60,680 nucleotides of DNA from Gammaproteobacteria bacterium (GTDB lineage Bacteria > Pseudomonadota > Gammaproteobacteria > Burkholderiales > Gallionellaceae): assembly GCA_018820925.1 (NCBI GenBank), contig JAHJNJ010000007.1, positions 1 to 60,680 on the forward strand. The letters are read 5' to 3'. A program made the position numbers and the translations under genes. Shown piece by piece: positions 1 through 8,849 of this stretch; position 1 is the stretch's first letter; every line of letters begins with the position of its first letter. The notes under the pieces were generated by a model. The model was not told the origin of the DNA, ran no database searches, and saw only the letters and a list, made by a program, of their open reading frames with translations.

Positions 1-369
1 ATCTTCATGACCGGGCACGCGAATGCTGGTGCAAATACCGGCACAGGTAATCCGCGCGATCAGGCTACCCTGATCACCGACTACTGCAACACGCACAGCT
101 ATTACTGCATCGACTACTACTCCATCGACACCCACGCCATGAACGACACCTACTACGAGGACACTGGCGACAACGGCGATTCCGCGAACTACGGCGGTAA
201 CTTCTACCAAGACTGGCAGGACAGCCACACCTTGGGGGTGGATTGGTACCAGAACCGCGAAACCCCTGGGGGTTCTGTCACTTATGGAGTGCACAACACC
301 CAGCACATCACGGCCAACCGCAAGGCCTTTGCATTCTGGTGGGTGCTGGCCAGGATCGCGGGCTACTAG
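1..369 (+). CDS. C-terminal part of a secreted SGNH-hydrolase-like protein (cut by window edge)
   Basis: The frame is open at the first base, with Ile-Phe preceding the first Met, so the true start lies outside the window. About 122 residues are visible. A Phe-Met-Thr-Gly-His-Ala-Asn stretch at the start resembles a conserved block of GDSL/SGNH-like domains, followed by many Tyr, Asp and Asn residues and two Cys (in DYCNTHSYYC) that could form a disulphide. This composition suits an exported protein. The stop is at 367-369. The fold assignment is an inference from the motif and composition; the enzyme class and substrate cannot be told from the fragment. Confidence 0.6.
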   Translation: MFMTGHANAGANTGTGNPRDQATLITDYCNTHSYYCIDYYSIDTHAMNDTYYEDTGDNGDSANYGGNFYQDWQDSHTLGVDWYQNRETPGGSVTYGVHNTQHITANRKAFAFWWVLARIAGY

Positions 370-495
370 CTAACGGCAGTTCATGGAGACTTTAAGTCAA
401 TCGATTTATGACCAATGGAAATACGCCCCCTGAAATTAAGGGGGACCCAAGGGAGATTTGAGCTTCACCCGTAAATTGTGGAAAAGGAGGAAATT

Positions 496-972
496 ATGAA
501 GAGGCACATATTCATCGCGTTTTTCGGGCTGATAATCCTTGCCGGCTGCACCATTCCTACCTACAAGGGAGGGATCGAGCCGATCTATCCCGGAGTCCGC
601 TCAGTGGGCAAATCGTATGAAACGGTTGATACCCTTACGCCGACCTTTCGCTGGAAATCCGATACGGCGGCCAACTGTACTTATGATTTTTCCATCTGGG
701 ATGCCGGAGACACTGTGGCAAATGGACCACATGGTGTCAGGTTGTTGCGCGGACCTGCCTTGTATTACAAGGAAGCCCTGACCAGGCCGGAACATACCGT
801 GGAACTCCCGCTCGGTCCGGATTCTAGCTACTATTGGTCCGCACGATTGCGATGTAACGGCCAAGTCTCCGAGTGGGCCACCTATGATTATACCCAATGG
901 GTCGGCATTGCCGCTGCGCAAGGGAAGAATTGGCCGTTTGGTTTCAAGACCCCGAAAATCATTGCCAAGTAA
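496..972 (+). CDS. Lipoprotein with fibronectin-III-like domain
   Basis: The 158-residue product begins with a lipoprotein signal peptide: a basic start, a hydrophobic run and a lipobox LAGC with Cys at residue 17. The ATG at 496 is preceded by AAAAGGAGG, so it is preferred over an in-frame GTG at 478. The body has Thr-Pro-Thr-Phe-Arg-Trp-Lys, a central Tyr-Asp-Phe-Ser-Ile-Trp-Asp and Tyr-Tyr-Trp-Ser-Ala-Arg, the spacing of Trp and Tyr seen in fibronectin-III-like beta sandwiches. Two further Cys may form a disulphide. It probably sits in the outer membrane facing the periplasm or the cell surface. Function unknown. Confidence 0.75.
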   Translation: MKRHIFIAFFGLIILAGCTIPTYKGGIEPIYPGVRSVGKSYETVDTLTPTFRWKSDTAANCTYDFSIWDAGDTVANGPHGVRLLRGPALYYKEALTRPEHTVELPLGPDSSYYWSARLRCNGQVSEWATYDYTQWVGIAAAQGKNWPFGFKTPKIIAK

Positions 973-1065
973 AACGGCGTATGGCAATCAGTTCAGGAGC
1001 ATTGCATACATGGTTTTCAGTGTATCTGTGCTGTCAAGAGTTTATAAATGGATGGAGGTCGAGTC

Positions 1066-1944
1066 ATGAATAAGAGATGGTGGCCTACCTTTAAGTTTTT
1101 TATAGCGGGACTGTTCATTCTCACGGCAGGCGGCTGTACCAGCCTGAACTCGGATAATTTCGTGCCGACATCCATGGTTCCGGTTGGCAATGACCAGAGT
1201 TTTGCCGGGAGCGTCAATGTGCAGGCCTCTGTTCCGGGAGTCAGTGAAGGAAAGTCTGGTTTGTTTTATGACGGCAATGTGCTGGCAGTTAAAGAAGCTA
1301 TTCCCATTGAGAAGCGAGGTAAGGTTGCGTTGTTCCAGAGCAATAAGTTGAAGGTGGCACTGGAACAGGCGGTTGCCCGGAGCGGGTTGTTCCAGCGGAT
1401 CGAGCAAGGCCCTGCCGATTACGTTCTCGATGTCTGGTTTGTCAATGCCATTCGTGAAATCAAAACCTTCGGGGAGGGGTACATCATCGATGTGACTGCC
1501 ATCTGGCGACTGACCAGGACCAAAGATGGCAAGGTGTTGTTGTGTAGTTTCGTCAACGGCCACGGCGCCTCGCGCGCGGTCGGCAGCAACGCTTATGTGC
1601 AGTCACTGGAAACCGCGACGCGTGACATGGTGCAGAACGGCTTGTCGAAGCTTGCCGACCGTTCGACGGAACATCTTGATGCCAGGTCCGCAGCGGGGAA
1701 CCGGCCCAGCATGGGGCCTGTCGTTCCAGAGGGTTTTACCCGGTGGTCCGCAAATGTCCGGCAGAATTGGTCAAAGCTCCGCATGGGCCTGACCCTTGCC
1801 GAAGTTGAGGCCGCTATCGGTCCGGTTATGTTGAGCGGCGCCATTATCAGGAGTTTTACCAAGGGCTACACCCAGGAATATGAGACCGGCATCTACACGC
1901 TGGCATTTATCAACGGCAAGTTGTCGCGGTGGGAACTGCGCTAA
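1066..1944 (+). CDS. Putative lipoprotein with BamE/SmpA-like C-terminus
   Basis: The 292-residue product starts with a membrane-anchoring signal and a Cys after Thr-Ala-Gly-Gly, a lipobox-like site. The ATG at 1066 follows GGAGG at 1054-1058 with good spacing; an upstream in-frame ATG at 1048 has no such site. The last 60 residues carry a Met-Gly-Leu-Thr, Glu-Val-Glu, Ile-Gly-Pro pattern typical of the small BamE/SmpA/OmlA fold. The central part, about residues 60-200, resembles no family I can name. It may help assemble or sense the cell envelope, but this is only suggested by the C-terminal fold. Confidence 0.65.
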   Translation: MNKRWWPTFKFFIAGLFILTAGGCTSLNSDNFVPTSMVPVGNDQSFAGSVNVQASVPGVSEGKSGLFYDGNVLAVKEAIPIEKRGKVALFQSNKLKVALEQAVARSGLFQRIEQGPADYVLDVWFVNAIREIKTFGEGYIIDVTAIWRLTRTKDGKVLLCSFVNGHGASRAVGSNAYVQSLETATRDMVQNGLSKLADRSTEHLDARSAAGNRPSMGPVVPEGFTRWSANVRQNWSKLRMGLTLAEVEAAIGPVMLSGAIIRSFTKGYTQEYETGIYTLAFINGKLSRWELR

Positions 1945-1949
1945 AGGAA

Positions 1950-2087
1950 ATGAAGGCGATGACATTCGAGTACATCAAGGTGTTCTACAACCGGAAACTG
2001 CAGCACTCGATATTGGGTTACAAGTCGCCGCAGCAATATCTGGATGACTGGCTCACCGCTCAGGACCAAGATATTCCGGTAGCATGA
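1950..2087 (+). pseudogene. Remnant of an IS3-family transposase (OrfB 3' end)
   Basis: The frame gives 45 residues with FEYIKVFYNRKLQHSILGYK followed by Ser-Pro-Gln-Gln-Tyr, which is the end of the DDE integrase domain of IS3-group OrfB proteins (normally Phe-x-Tyr-Ile-x-x-Phe-Tyr-Asn ... His-Ser-x-Leu-Gly-Tyr). Everything upstream, including the catalytic DDE residues, is missing, and the preceding lipoprotein gene ends only 5 bases earlier. It is therefore a dead fragment of an insertion sequence. The following 60 bases may be the rest of the IS 3' end, but no inverted repeat could be confirmed. Confidence 0.8.
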
Positions 2088-2147
2088 AACCTATCTCCTG
2101 GAAGACGAAGAGCCGAGGGAAGATCAAGGTACTTGGTAACATCTGAC

Positions 2148-2177
2148 GAACCCCGCCCAAAGCGGGGTTCGTTTTTT
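2148..2177 (+). terminator. Rho-independent terminator
   Basis: GAACCCCGC at 2148-2156 pairs with GCGGGGTTC at 2162-2170 around a 5-base loop, followed by G and six T. It ends transcription arriving from the lipoprotein and IS-remnant region before the tRNA promoter. Confidence 0.85.
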
Positions 2178-2180
2178 ATA

Positions 2181-2209
2181 TTGCCCAGTATGCGGCTAGC
2201 CGCTACAAT
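2181..2209 (+). promoter_or_regulatory. Probable sigma-70 promoter of tRNA-Phe
   Basis: TTGCCC at 2181-2186 and TACAAT at 2204-2209 are separated by 17 bases. A GC-rich stretch (GCGCGCC) follows the -10 box, as in stringently controlled stable-RNA promoters. The tRNA begins about 45 bases further on. Confidence 0.6.
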
Positions 2210-2254
2210 GCGCGCCTTCGTTTTGCCCAACCCGTCGGGGAAGGGCGCAAAAAC

Positions 2255-2330
2255 GGCCTGGTAGCTCAGTCGGTAGAGCAGAGGATTGAAAATCCTTGTG
2301 TCGGTGGTTCGATTCCGCCCCGGGCCACCA
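2255..2330 (+). tRNA. tRNA-Phe (anticodon GAA)
   Basis: A complete 76-base cloverleaf. The acceptor arm GGCCTGG pairs with CCGGGCC, the anticodon stem GAGGA/TCCTT holds loop TTGAAAA with anticodon GAA, the T arm GGTGG/CCGCC holds TTCGATT, and CCA is encoded. Its own promoter lies upstream and a terminator follows directly, so it is a single-gene unit. Confidence 0.97.
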
Positions 2331-2340
2331 AACAATTATT

Positions 2341-2376
2341 GGAGCCCGATCCTGAATAGATCGGGCTCCTTTCATT
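2341..2376 (+). terminator. Rho-independent terminator of tRNA-Phe
   Basis: GGAGCCCGATC at 2341-2351 pairs perfectly with GATCGGGCTCC at 2359-2369 around a 7-base loop, followed by TTTCATTT. It lies 10 bases after the tRNA. Confidence 0.85.
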
Positions 2377-2464
2377 TCCATCTCCCTCATGTGTGTCTGC
2401 TATGGCATCATGGCAGGACTGGGGCGTCAGGGGCCACCTCAGTTCGTAGCCGGGGAGATTCTCT

Positions 2465-4498
2465 ATGCCATTTTGGAAAAAGATATTGGCGCGCGGAAAT
2501 GCCACCGCATTTTCTGTATTGCTGGCAGTCGTTTCCATCACCAGCGTGCTGTTTCTCTACTACACGCAGAATTCATTCCTCGAAGCTTTTGAAGCCAAAA
2601 CCTACGATCTCCGGTTCAAGGATTTGCGCGGGCCGATCCAGCCCAATCCCGATATTGCCATCATCGCTTTCGACGACAAAAGTATCGCGGAGTTGGGGCG
2701 CTATCCGTGGAGCCGCGACCGTTATGCGCAATTGATCGACAAGCTGTCGGCTGCTAAGGCCAGGGTGGTGTTATTCGATGCATTCTTTCCCGAGCGTGAA
2801 AATGCGAAAAACGACCGGCTGTTTGCGGCAGCGGTCAAACGGGCGGGCAATGTGGTGCTGGCGGCGGCTTTGCATTTCGACAAGGAAGGTCGTGTGACCT
2901 CCATTACCCGCAGTCTGCCCGAGATTGAACGCGGCCTGGCCGGTGTCGGGCTGATCAATATGTTTCCTGACGATGATGGGGTGGTACGCCGCATCCCTCT
3001 CTTGCTGGAGAAAGATGGCAAACAGATGCCCTCGCTGGGCCTGTTGGGTGCGATGTTGGCACTGGGGGAATCCGGATTTGTTTCAGGTGATTTCGATATT
3101 GAATTGGGCGAACGCCGCATTCCGGTCGATGGCGAAAATAAGATGTGGGTCAATTATGTGGGCGGGCCGGGGGTTTACCCGCGTTACTCTTTTACCGACG
3201 TGATGAACGGGCGCATTCCTGCCGAAAAACTGAAGGGCAAGATATTGTTTGTCGGTGCGACCGCGTTGGGAATTTACGATATGCGGGTGACGCCTTTTGA
3301 CGGCAATACGCCGGGGGTGGAGTTGCATGCCACCGTTGCCGACAACATCATCAGCGGGCGATACATCCGTCAGAGCGGTATCGAGGCGCTGATAGATATG
3401 GCCTTCATCATTGCGATGGGTGTCGTCGCTTTTATTCTGACCATCCGCCTGCATCAGTCGCGCGCGATTCCGGCCACGGTTGTGTTGTTGGTCGGCTACC
3501 TCTGGTTTACAACTTACATGTTCAATGTCGGACACTGGATCAACATGATCTATCCGACCATGTCGGTTATCGTCGCGGTACTGGTCGGCGGTGGTTTTCG
3601 TTACCTGGTGCTGGAACGCAGCGCGCGCGAGATGCGCTCCATGTTTTCCAGCTATCTGTCGCCAAAATTGGTGGCGCGACTGGAAAAGGATCCGGAGGCG
3701 GCCCGGATCGGCGGCGACACCAAGGAAGTGACCGTGTTGTTCACCGATATCAAGGGCTTCACCTCGTTCAGCGAGGCGCATCCGCCGCAGGAGGTGGTGT
3801 CGCGGCTTAACCAGTACCTGGGGGCCATGGTGCAGGTGATCGAGCAGCATGACGGCACCATCGACAAATTCATCGGCGACGGCATCATGGCCTATTGGGG
3901 CGCGCCTTTGTCGCAACCCGATCATGCCAGGCTGGCTATCGATTGCATCAAGGCCATCAATGAGCGCATGAAGTCGTTGCGCGCTCAATGGCAGGCGGAA
4001 GGTCTGGAGGCTTTCACCATCCGGGGCGGCATCCAGTCCGGCGAAGTGGTGGCGGGCAATGTGGGCCTGGCGGGCAAGAAGATGGAATATACCGTGATCG
4101 GCGATACGGTTAACCAGGCGGCGCGCCTTGAGGGGACGGCAAAATACTATGGCGTGACTTACCTGGCAGGTGAAGATACCTATCAAAGAACCCGCGAAAC
4201 CTGCCGATACAGGGAACTGGACAAGATACGCGTAGTGGGCAAACAATTTCCCGTTACCATCTATGAGCCGCTGGAAGGCCTGTCGTTGCTGGACGTTGCG
4301 GCTGCAGGGCAATTCGGAGTTGCACTGGCTCTGTACCGTACAAGAGACTGGGGAAAGGCGCGCGATGCTTTTCAAAAGGTACTGGACGTCGCACCTGATG
4401 ACAAACCTAGTAAAATATACATGGAGCGGTGCGAATATTTCGCGCAGAACCCGCCCGCAGCGGATTGGGATGGTGTGTTCAATCGCGCCGAGAAATGA
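2465..4498 (+). CDS. CHASE2-domain adenylate/guanylate cyclase (class III)
   Basis: The 677-residue sensor cyclase has an N-terminal membrane helix (about 16-33), an extracytoplasmic CHASE2 sensor (about 40-300), three membrane helices (about 308-385) and a class III cyclase domain from about 415 to 600. Both metal-binding Asp are present (FTDIKGF and GDGIMAYWG). Lys in DKFIGD and Asp in IGDTVNQAARLE fit an ATP-using enzyme. A short TPR-like tail closes the protein. It should make cAMP in the cytoplasm in response to a periplasmic signal. GGGGAG precedes the ATG. The next gene encodes a large exported protein 67 bases away, so the two may be co-transcribed. Confidence 0.9.
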   Translation: MPFWKKILARGNATAFSVLLAVVSITSVLFLYYTQNSFLEAFEAKTYDLRFKDLRGPIQPNPDIAIIAFDDKSIAELGRYPWSRDRYAQLIDKLSAAKARVVLFDAFFPERENAKNDRLFAAAVKRAGNVVLAAALHFDKEGRVTSITRSLPEIERGLAGVGLINMFPDDDGVVRRIPLLLEKDGKQMPSLGLLGAMLALGESGFVSGDFDIELGERRIPVDGENKMWVNYVGGPGVYPRYSFTDVMNGRIPAEKLKGKILFVGATALGIYDMRVTPFDGNTPGVELHATVADNIISGRYIRQSGIEALIDMAFIIAMGVVAFILTIRLHQSRAIPATVVLLVGYLWFTTYMFNVGHWINMIYPTMSVIVAVLVGGGFRYLVLERSAREMRSMFSSYLSPKLVARLEKDPEAARIGGDTKEVTVLFTDIKGFTSFSEAHPPQEVVSRLNQYLGAMVQVIEQHDGTIDKFIGDGIMAYWGAPLSQPDHARLAIDCIKAINERMKSLRAQWQAEGLEAFTIRGGIQSGEVVAGNVGLAGKKMEYTVIGDTVNQAARLEGTAKYYGVTYLAGEDTYQRTRETCRYRELDKIRVVGKQFPVTIYEPLEGLSLLDVAAAGQFGVALALYRTRDWGKARDAFQKVLDVAPDDKPSKIYMERCEYFAQNPPAADWDGVFNRAEK

Positions 4499-4565
4499 AT
4501 ATAACAAATGACCGGGGAATACCCCGGGCCGGGAATCCAGTTACCATTTTGAATAGGTCAGGGAC

Positions 4566-7500
4566 ATGCGAAATACATTCATCGTAATTTCATTGTTTTT
4601 TATTTCCACCGGTGCCTGGGGTGCAGACGCCGCCGCCGGGGTGACGAACGGTTTTTCCAAAGCCGATTTTCGCAACGAAATCGTCACGCCAAAATTGCAC
4701 AAACTGCTCGGAGTCCATGCGGGGAATCTGTACCTCTCCACAGAGGATGGTGCGGTTGAAGTTGTGGACAAGGAAGGCAAGTCCGTAATGTCGCTGGCGA
4801 CCAGGAAGGGTGACAGTGAATTGCTCAAACGCCCCGAGGCCGTGGCAGTTGCCGATGAAACCGTCTACGTGGTGGACAGCAAACTGGACCAGGTCGTCAT
4901 GTACGACTTGGCCAGCGGAAAATATCTGGGCCGGTTCGGCAGCAAGTCGGGTGGCAGCCTGGGCCGCAGTTTCGCGCTTGACAGCCCGCAGGGCGTCGCT
5001 GTCCATGAGGGGGTGGTTTATGTCGCGGATACCGATAACGAACGGATACAGATGTTCGGTATCAACGGCGTATTGCTGGGCACCTTGACCTTGAGTGCGC
5101 CAAGCTCTGTAAAAGAGAATGTTTACAAGCTGGATGAACCGACAGACATCGCACTGGATGCACAGGGGCGCATCTACGTGCGCGATGCGGGTGACAAATC
5201 GATCAAGGTATATGGCCCGAATGGCGAATATCTGCGTTCCCTGTCCAAGACAGGCAAACCGGTTGCGTTGAGTGTGGCAGAAGACGGTATCTATGTGGCG
5301 GACGAGGCCAGTTTGACGATCCTGAAATACGATTTCGACGCCAATCAGGTATATAGCTTCGGCTCCGAAGGGGAAGGCAAGGCGCAGTTCAGGAATATTT
5401 CCGGTTTGGCGGTGGACAGGGCACAGCAAGTGTATGTCGGCGATGCCAGGAAATTGTTGATCGATGCCTTTGTCGTCGAGGCAGGCAGGTTGCTGGATCC
5501 CGTGCCCAAAGCGCCGGGAAGGGTGTCGGTCAAGTGGTTGCAGAATGTTCCGGGAGAAGCCGCTGCGCTTGCCTGGGATGGTCGTGAAACCATTTATGCG
5601 GTGAGCAAGGACAAGAAATCGCTGTTGGCGATACGCAAAGGCGTGATCGCGTCCGAGATCAGGCTGAACGATATGCAATTGGCCGCAGTGACCGCGGATA
5701 AAGACGGTGCCATTTGGGTGCTGGACAAAAAGGGCTACCGCGGTGCGAAACTGGACGAGAGCGGGAAAGTGCTCCTGAGTTTCGGCAGCGAGGGGAGCGG
5801 TGCCGGTCAATTCAACAATCCGGCCGCGATCGCCGTGTCGTCCTCGGGGATGATATTCGTGGCCGACCGTTCGAACCACAATGTGCAGATATTCCGGGGG
5901 GACGGTGTGTTCCTGAACGCCCTTGGCGGGGAAAACGCAAAGAATATTCGTTCGCCGACCGCAATGGTCCTTGATCAGCAAGACAATTTGTACATACTCG
6001 ACGGTTCGCGCAACAGCGTGTTCGAATACTCCGCGAACGGCCAGTATGTGGACGAAATTGGCAAGACCCGGGACGGTAGCCTGTTGTCCAAACCGGTTTC
6101 GCTGATTGCGGCCAATGACGAGGTCATGGTGCTGGATGGCAACCATGTCAAAGTGCTCTCACCCAAGGGCAAGTTGAAGCGTTCGTTCGGGGCGGAAGGA
6201 TCCGGCGTGGGGGCATTCGACGAACCGGTTGCCATTGCCTATGCCGGGGGCGCCAACTTCATCGTTTCCGATTACGGCAATAAGCGGTTGCAGATATTGG
6301 CGACCCTGTACAAGCCGGATGCGCCGCAACAACTTACGGCACAAAGCAAGGTGCACGCCGTCGAGTTGCATTGGGCCCAGGCAAGTTCCCCCTATATCAA
6401 GCAATACCGTATCTATCGTTCCAGAAATGAAGACAGCGGTTTCATGCAGGTTGGCACGAGTGCGAACACCGAATTCGTGGACCAGGATCTGGATGCCGAA
6501 GTGCGCTACTACTACCGTATCGGCGCAGAAACCCATTTCGAATTCGAGGGGGCCACCAGCGCGGCGGTGAGCGGCGAGCCGACCAAGTTTGTGCCGCCGG
6601 CGCTGACGGATGTGCAGGTGGAGACCACGCCGTGGCAAGTGAAAATGCATTGGACGGCGGTCGATGCAAAGTATTTCGGCGCCTACCGCATTTACGAAAA
6701 AAGCGGCGATACTTACAACAAGATCGGCGAAGTCGCTCAGCCGGAATTCACCAGGGATGCGCTGACGCCGGAGACGAAGTACACCTACTACGTTTCGACA
6801 TTCAGCAGCGACGGCACGGAATCGGAAAAAGTCGCAGTCGAGGCAACCACGCAGATATTCAACCGTCCCCCGTTGGAGATCGACATGGTTCAGTTGCACG
6901 ATGTGTTTTCCAATTCTTACAAGACCTACGAGCGGGAGGGAATCGGCCGGGTCAAACTGACCAACAATTCCAATAAAACCATGGAGCGGATCAAGGTCAC
7001 CTTCCAGTTGAAAGACTTTATGGATTTCCCGACGGAAGCAAGGCTGGACAAGCTGTTGCCGGGAAAGAGCGAGGAAGTCGCGCTCAAGGCCGTGTTCAAC
7101 AACAGCATACTGACGCTCACCGAGGACAGTTCGGTGCAGGCAATGATCGAGGCGAGCTATTTCGAGAACGGCAAACGCGTCACGTACAGCAAAAATCCGA
7201 CCATCAACGTCTATGACAAGCACCGCCTGACCTGGGACGAGCGTGACCGTTTTGCGACCTTTGTGACGCCGAAAGACACACCCATCATCAATCTGGTGCG
7301 ATCAATCGCGACACAGTTCAAAGAGACCAGGGACGAAGCGCAATTGGCTGCCGCCGTGTTCGATGCGCTGGGCGTATATGGCATCACTTACATCCAGGAT
7401 CCGAGCAACCCCTACCAGGTCAGTTCGGGCAAAGTCGATACCGTCGATTACATTCAGTTTCCGCGTGAGACACTGGAGCGCAAATCCGGCGATTGCGACG

Positions 7501-8306
7501 ATCTGGTCGCGTTCTACTCGTCCGCCCTGGAAAGCATGGGGATCGGCACCCGCGTTCTGGAAGTGCCGGGGCACATGTTCATGATGTTTTCCACCGGCAT
7601 CGCAGCCGATGAAGACGACTACACCATGGATCATATGTATGTAATCCATGAGGGACAGTTGTGGATTCCGGTGGAAACCACATTGATCGGCAATACTTTT
7701 GTCAAAGCCTGGGAAAATGGCGCCGCGTCTTACTACAAATGGAAAGACAAAGGATTGTCCGTGCTGGATGTTCATGCAGCCTGGGAGACCTACAAGCCGG
7801 CGAGCCTGCCGGAATCGAATTTGAAACCGGTCGTTATTTCCCGCGCCGAGATCGAGAAAAAATTCCCGGCCGATCACATGTCGGTCTTGAAAATCAGTTC
7901 GCAAACCAAAACCCGGCGCTATCTCAATGCCATCAAGACCAATCCTTCCGATGTCGACGCTCATTTGCAGCTGGGCATCATTCTGGCCAAAGCCGGTGAC
8001 CCCAAGGAAGCGATGAAGTATTTCGACAAGGTGCTCAGCTTGCAGCCCAAGAATGCGGCGGCACTGAACAATCGCGGCAATATCTTCATGATCGAGGATA
8101 AATACCGCGACGCCCAGAAGGCGTATATTGCAGCAACGCAGATCGACCCCAAAGATGCCAATTTGTGGGTAAATCTTGCGCGGGCCTACAAGGCGACCAA
8201 CGATGTGAAGCAAGCAAAGGCCGCCTTTGTTAAAGCCAAGAAACTTGACCCGGCCGTCAAGAACGAACACCGGGCATTGGCGCTGGAACTATTGAATTCG
8301 CTTTAA
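4566..8306 (+). CDS. Exported NHL-propeller / FN3 / transglutaminase-like / TPR protein
   Basis: A 1246-residue protein with a signal peptide cut near residue 20 (Ala-Trp-Gly-Ala-Asp). Residues about 40-580 are repeated six-bladed-propeller (NHL) blades with recurring Phe-Gly-x-x-Gly and Val-Ala-Asp. Two fibronectin-III domains follow at about 585-680 and 685-775. A papain-fold transglutaminase-like domain contains GDCDD (Cys near 976), PGHMF (His near 1002) and a later WIPVETT acidic residue, so a full catalytic triad is plausible. Three TPR units lie at about 1128-1246. The SD is weak (AGGGAC). Substrate and reaction are unknown; cross-linking, peptide cleavage or scaffolding are all possible. 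Confidence 0.8.
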   Translation: MRNTFIVISLFFISTGAWGADAAAGVTNGFSKADFRNEIVTPKLHKLLGVHAGNLYLSTEDGAVEVVDKEGKSVMSLATRKGDSELLKRPEAVAVADETVYVVDSKLDQVVMYDLASGKYLGRFGSKSGGSLGRSFALDSPQGVAVHEGVVYVADTDNERIQMFGINGVLLGTLTLSAPSSVKENVYKLDEPTDIALDAQGRIYVRDAGDKSIKVYGPNGEYLRSLSKTGKPVALSVAEDGIYVADEASLTILKYDFDANQVYSFGSEGEGKAQFRNISGLAVDRAQQVYVGDARKLLIDAFVVEAGRLLDPVPKAPGRVSVKWLQNVPGEAAALAWDGRETIYAVSKDKKSLLAIRKGVIASEIRLNDMQLAAVTADKDGAIWVLDKKGYRGAKLDESGKVLLSFGSEGSGAGQFNNPAAIAVSSSGMIFVADRSNHNVQIFRGDGVFLNALGGENAKNIRSPTAMVLDQQDNLYILDGSRNSVFEYSANGQYVDEIGKTRDGSLLSKPVSLIAANDEVMVLDGNHVKVLSPKGKLKRSFGAEGSGVGAFDEPVAIAYAGGANFIVSDYGNKRLQILATLYKPDAPQQLTAQSKVHAVELHWAQASSPYIKQYRIYRSRNEDSGFMQVGTSANTEFVDQDLDAEVRYYYRIGAETHFEFEGATSAAVSGEPTKFVPPALTDVQVETTPWQVKMHWTAVDAKYFGAYRIYEKSGDTYNKIGEVAQPEFTRDALTPETKYTYYVSTFSSDGTESEKVAVEATTQIFNRPPLEIDMVQLHDVFSNSYKTYEREGIGRVKLTNNSNKTMERIKVTFQLKDFMDFPTEARLDKLLPGKSEEVALKAVFNNSILTLTEDSSVQAMIEASYFENGKRVTYSKNPTINVYDKHRLTWDERDRFATFVTPKDTPIINLVRSIATQFKETRDEAQLAAAVFDALGVYGITYIQDPSNPYQVSSGKVDTVDYIQFPRETLERKSGDCDDLVAFYSSALESMGIGTRVLEVPGHMFMMFSTGIAADEDDYTMDHMYVIHEGQLWIPVETTLIGNTFVKAWENGAASYYKWKDKGLSVLDVHAAWETYKPASLPESNLKPVVISRAEIEKKFPADHMSVLKISSQTKTRRYLNAIKTNPSDVDAHLQLGIILAKAGDPKEAMKYFDKVLSLQPKNAAALNNRGNIFMIEDKYRDAQKAYIAATQIDPKDANLWVNLARAYKATNDVKQAKAAFVKAKKLDPAVKNEHRALALELLNSL

Positions 8307-8355
8307 ATCGGATGAAACGTCGTACCGTGTCGCACAATTAACAGAGGAGATTCTC

Positions 8356-8754
8356 ATGAAAAAACTGATTGCTTTGTTCGTCCTGCTGGGTGTGGTACTT
8401 GCAACGCCTGTGTACAGTGCCGATGAAAAAACGGACGGCAGTTCGTGGTGGGATAGTCTGCGCAGGAAGATCGAATTGCTTACCCCCAGGAAGAAAATCA
8501 CCACCACGACCGCGGTGGGCGGTGTGCGCGGAGCGCAGGCGGAGGCGGACGATGTCTACTGGAAGGACGAAGCCAAGATGCAGCCCATCGATGCCGATGA
8601 ATTGACCGCTTTCAAGAAGGCCGTTTCTTTGGTCGAGGCGGGGGACACGGCAGGTGCGCAGGGCGCGTTTACGGAGTTCCTGAAAAAACATCCCGACAGC
8701 CGCCTGCGTGACGACGCGGAAAAGGCGTTGGCGCTGCTGCAACCCAAGAAGTAA
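8356..8754 (+). CDS. Small exported protein with TPR-like repeat
   Basis: A 132-residue product with a clear signal peptide cut after Val-Tyr-Ser-Ala (near residue 22). The C-terminal half contains one TPR-like helical pair with LVEAGDTAGAQGAFTEFLKK followed by His-Pro-Asp-Ser, of the kind found in tol-pal or outer-membrane assembly accessory proteins. GAGGAG precedes the ATG. It starts 49 bases after the large NHL/TPR gene and probably belongs to the same transcript, which hints at a shared periplasmic job. No enzyme motif is visible. Confidence 0.7.
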   Translation: MKKLIALFVLLGVVLATPVYSADEKTDGSSWWDSLRRKIELLTPRKKITTTTAVGGVRGAQAEADDVYWKDEAKMQPIDADELTAFKKAVSLVEAGDTAGAQGAFTEFLKKHPDSRLRDDAEKALALLQPKK

Positions 8755-8849
8755 TCGCGAGCCCGCACGGGCCGGGCTGGCTGGTGTTCAATCCATCCAG
8801 CCCTTATAATCCGCTCCCTTGCGAAACCGGCTAGTCGTTCATTCTTCCC

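Noticed and set aside
2084-2143. Short frame after the IS3 remnant (about 20 codons)
   Set aside because: Too short, and probably the 3' end of the insertion sequence; no independent support.
3083-4507. A 474-codon frame antisense to the cyclase gene
   Set aside because: Covers the conserved cyclase domain in reverse; no SD and no family.
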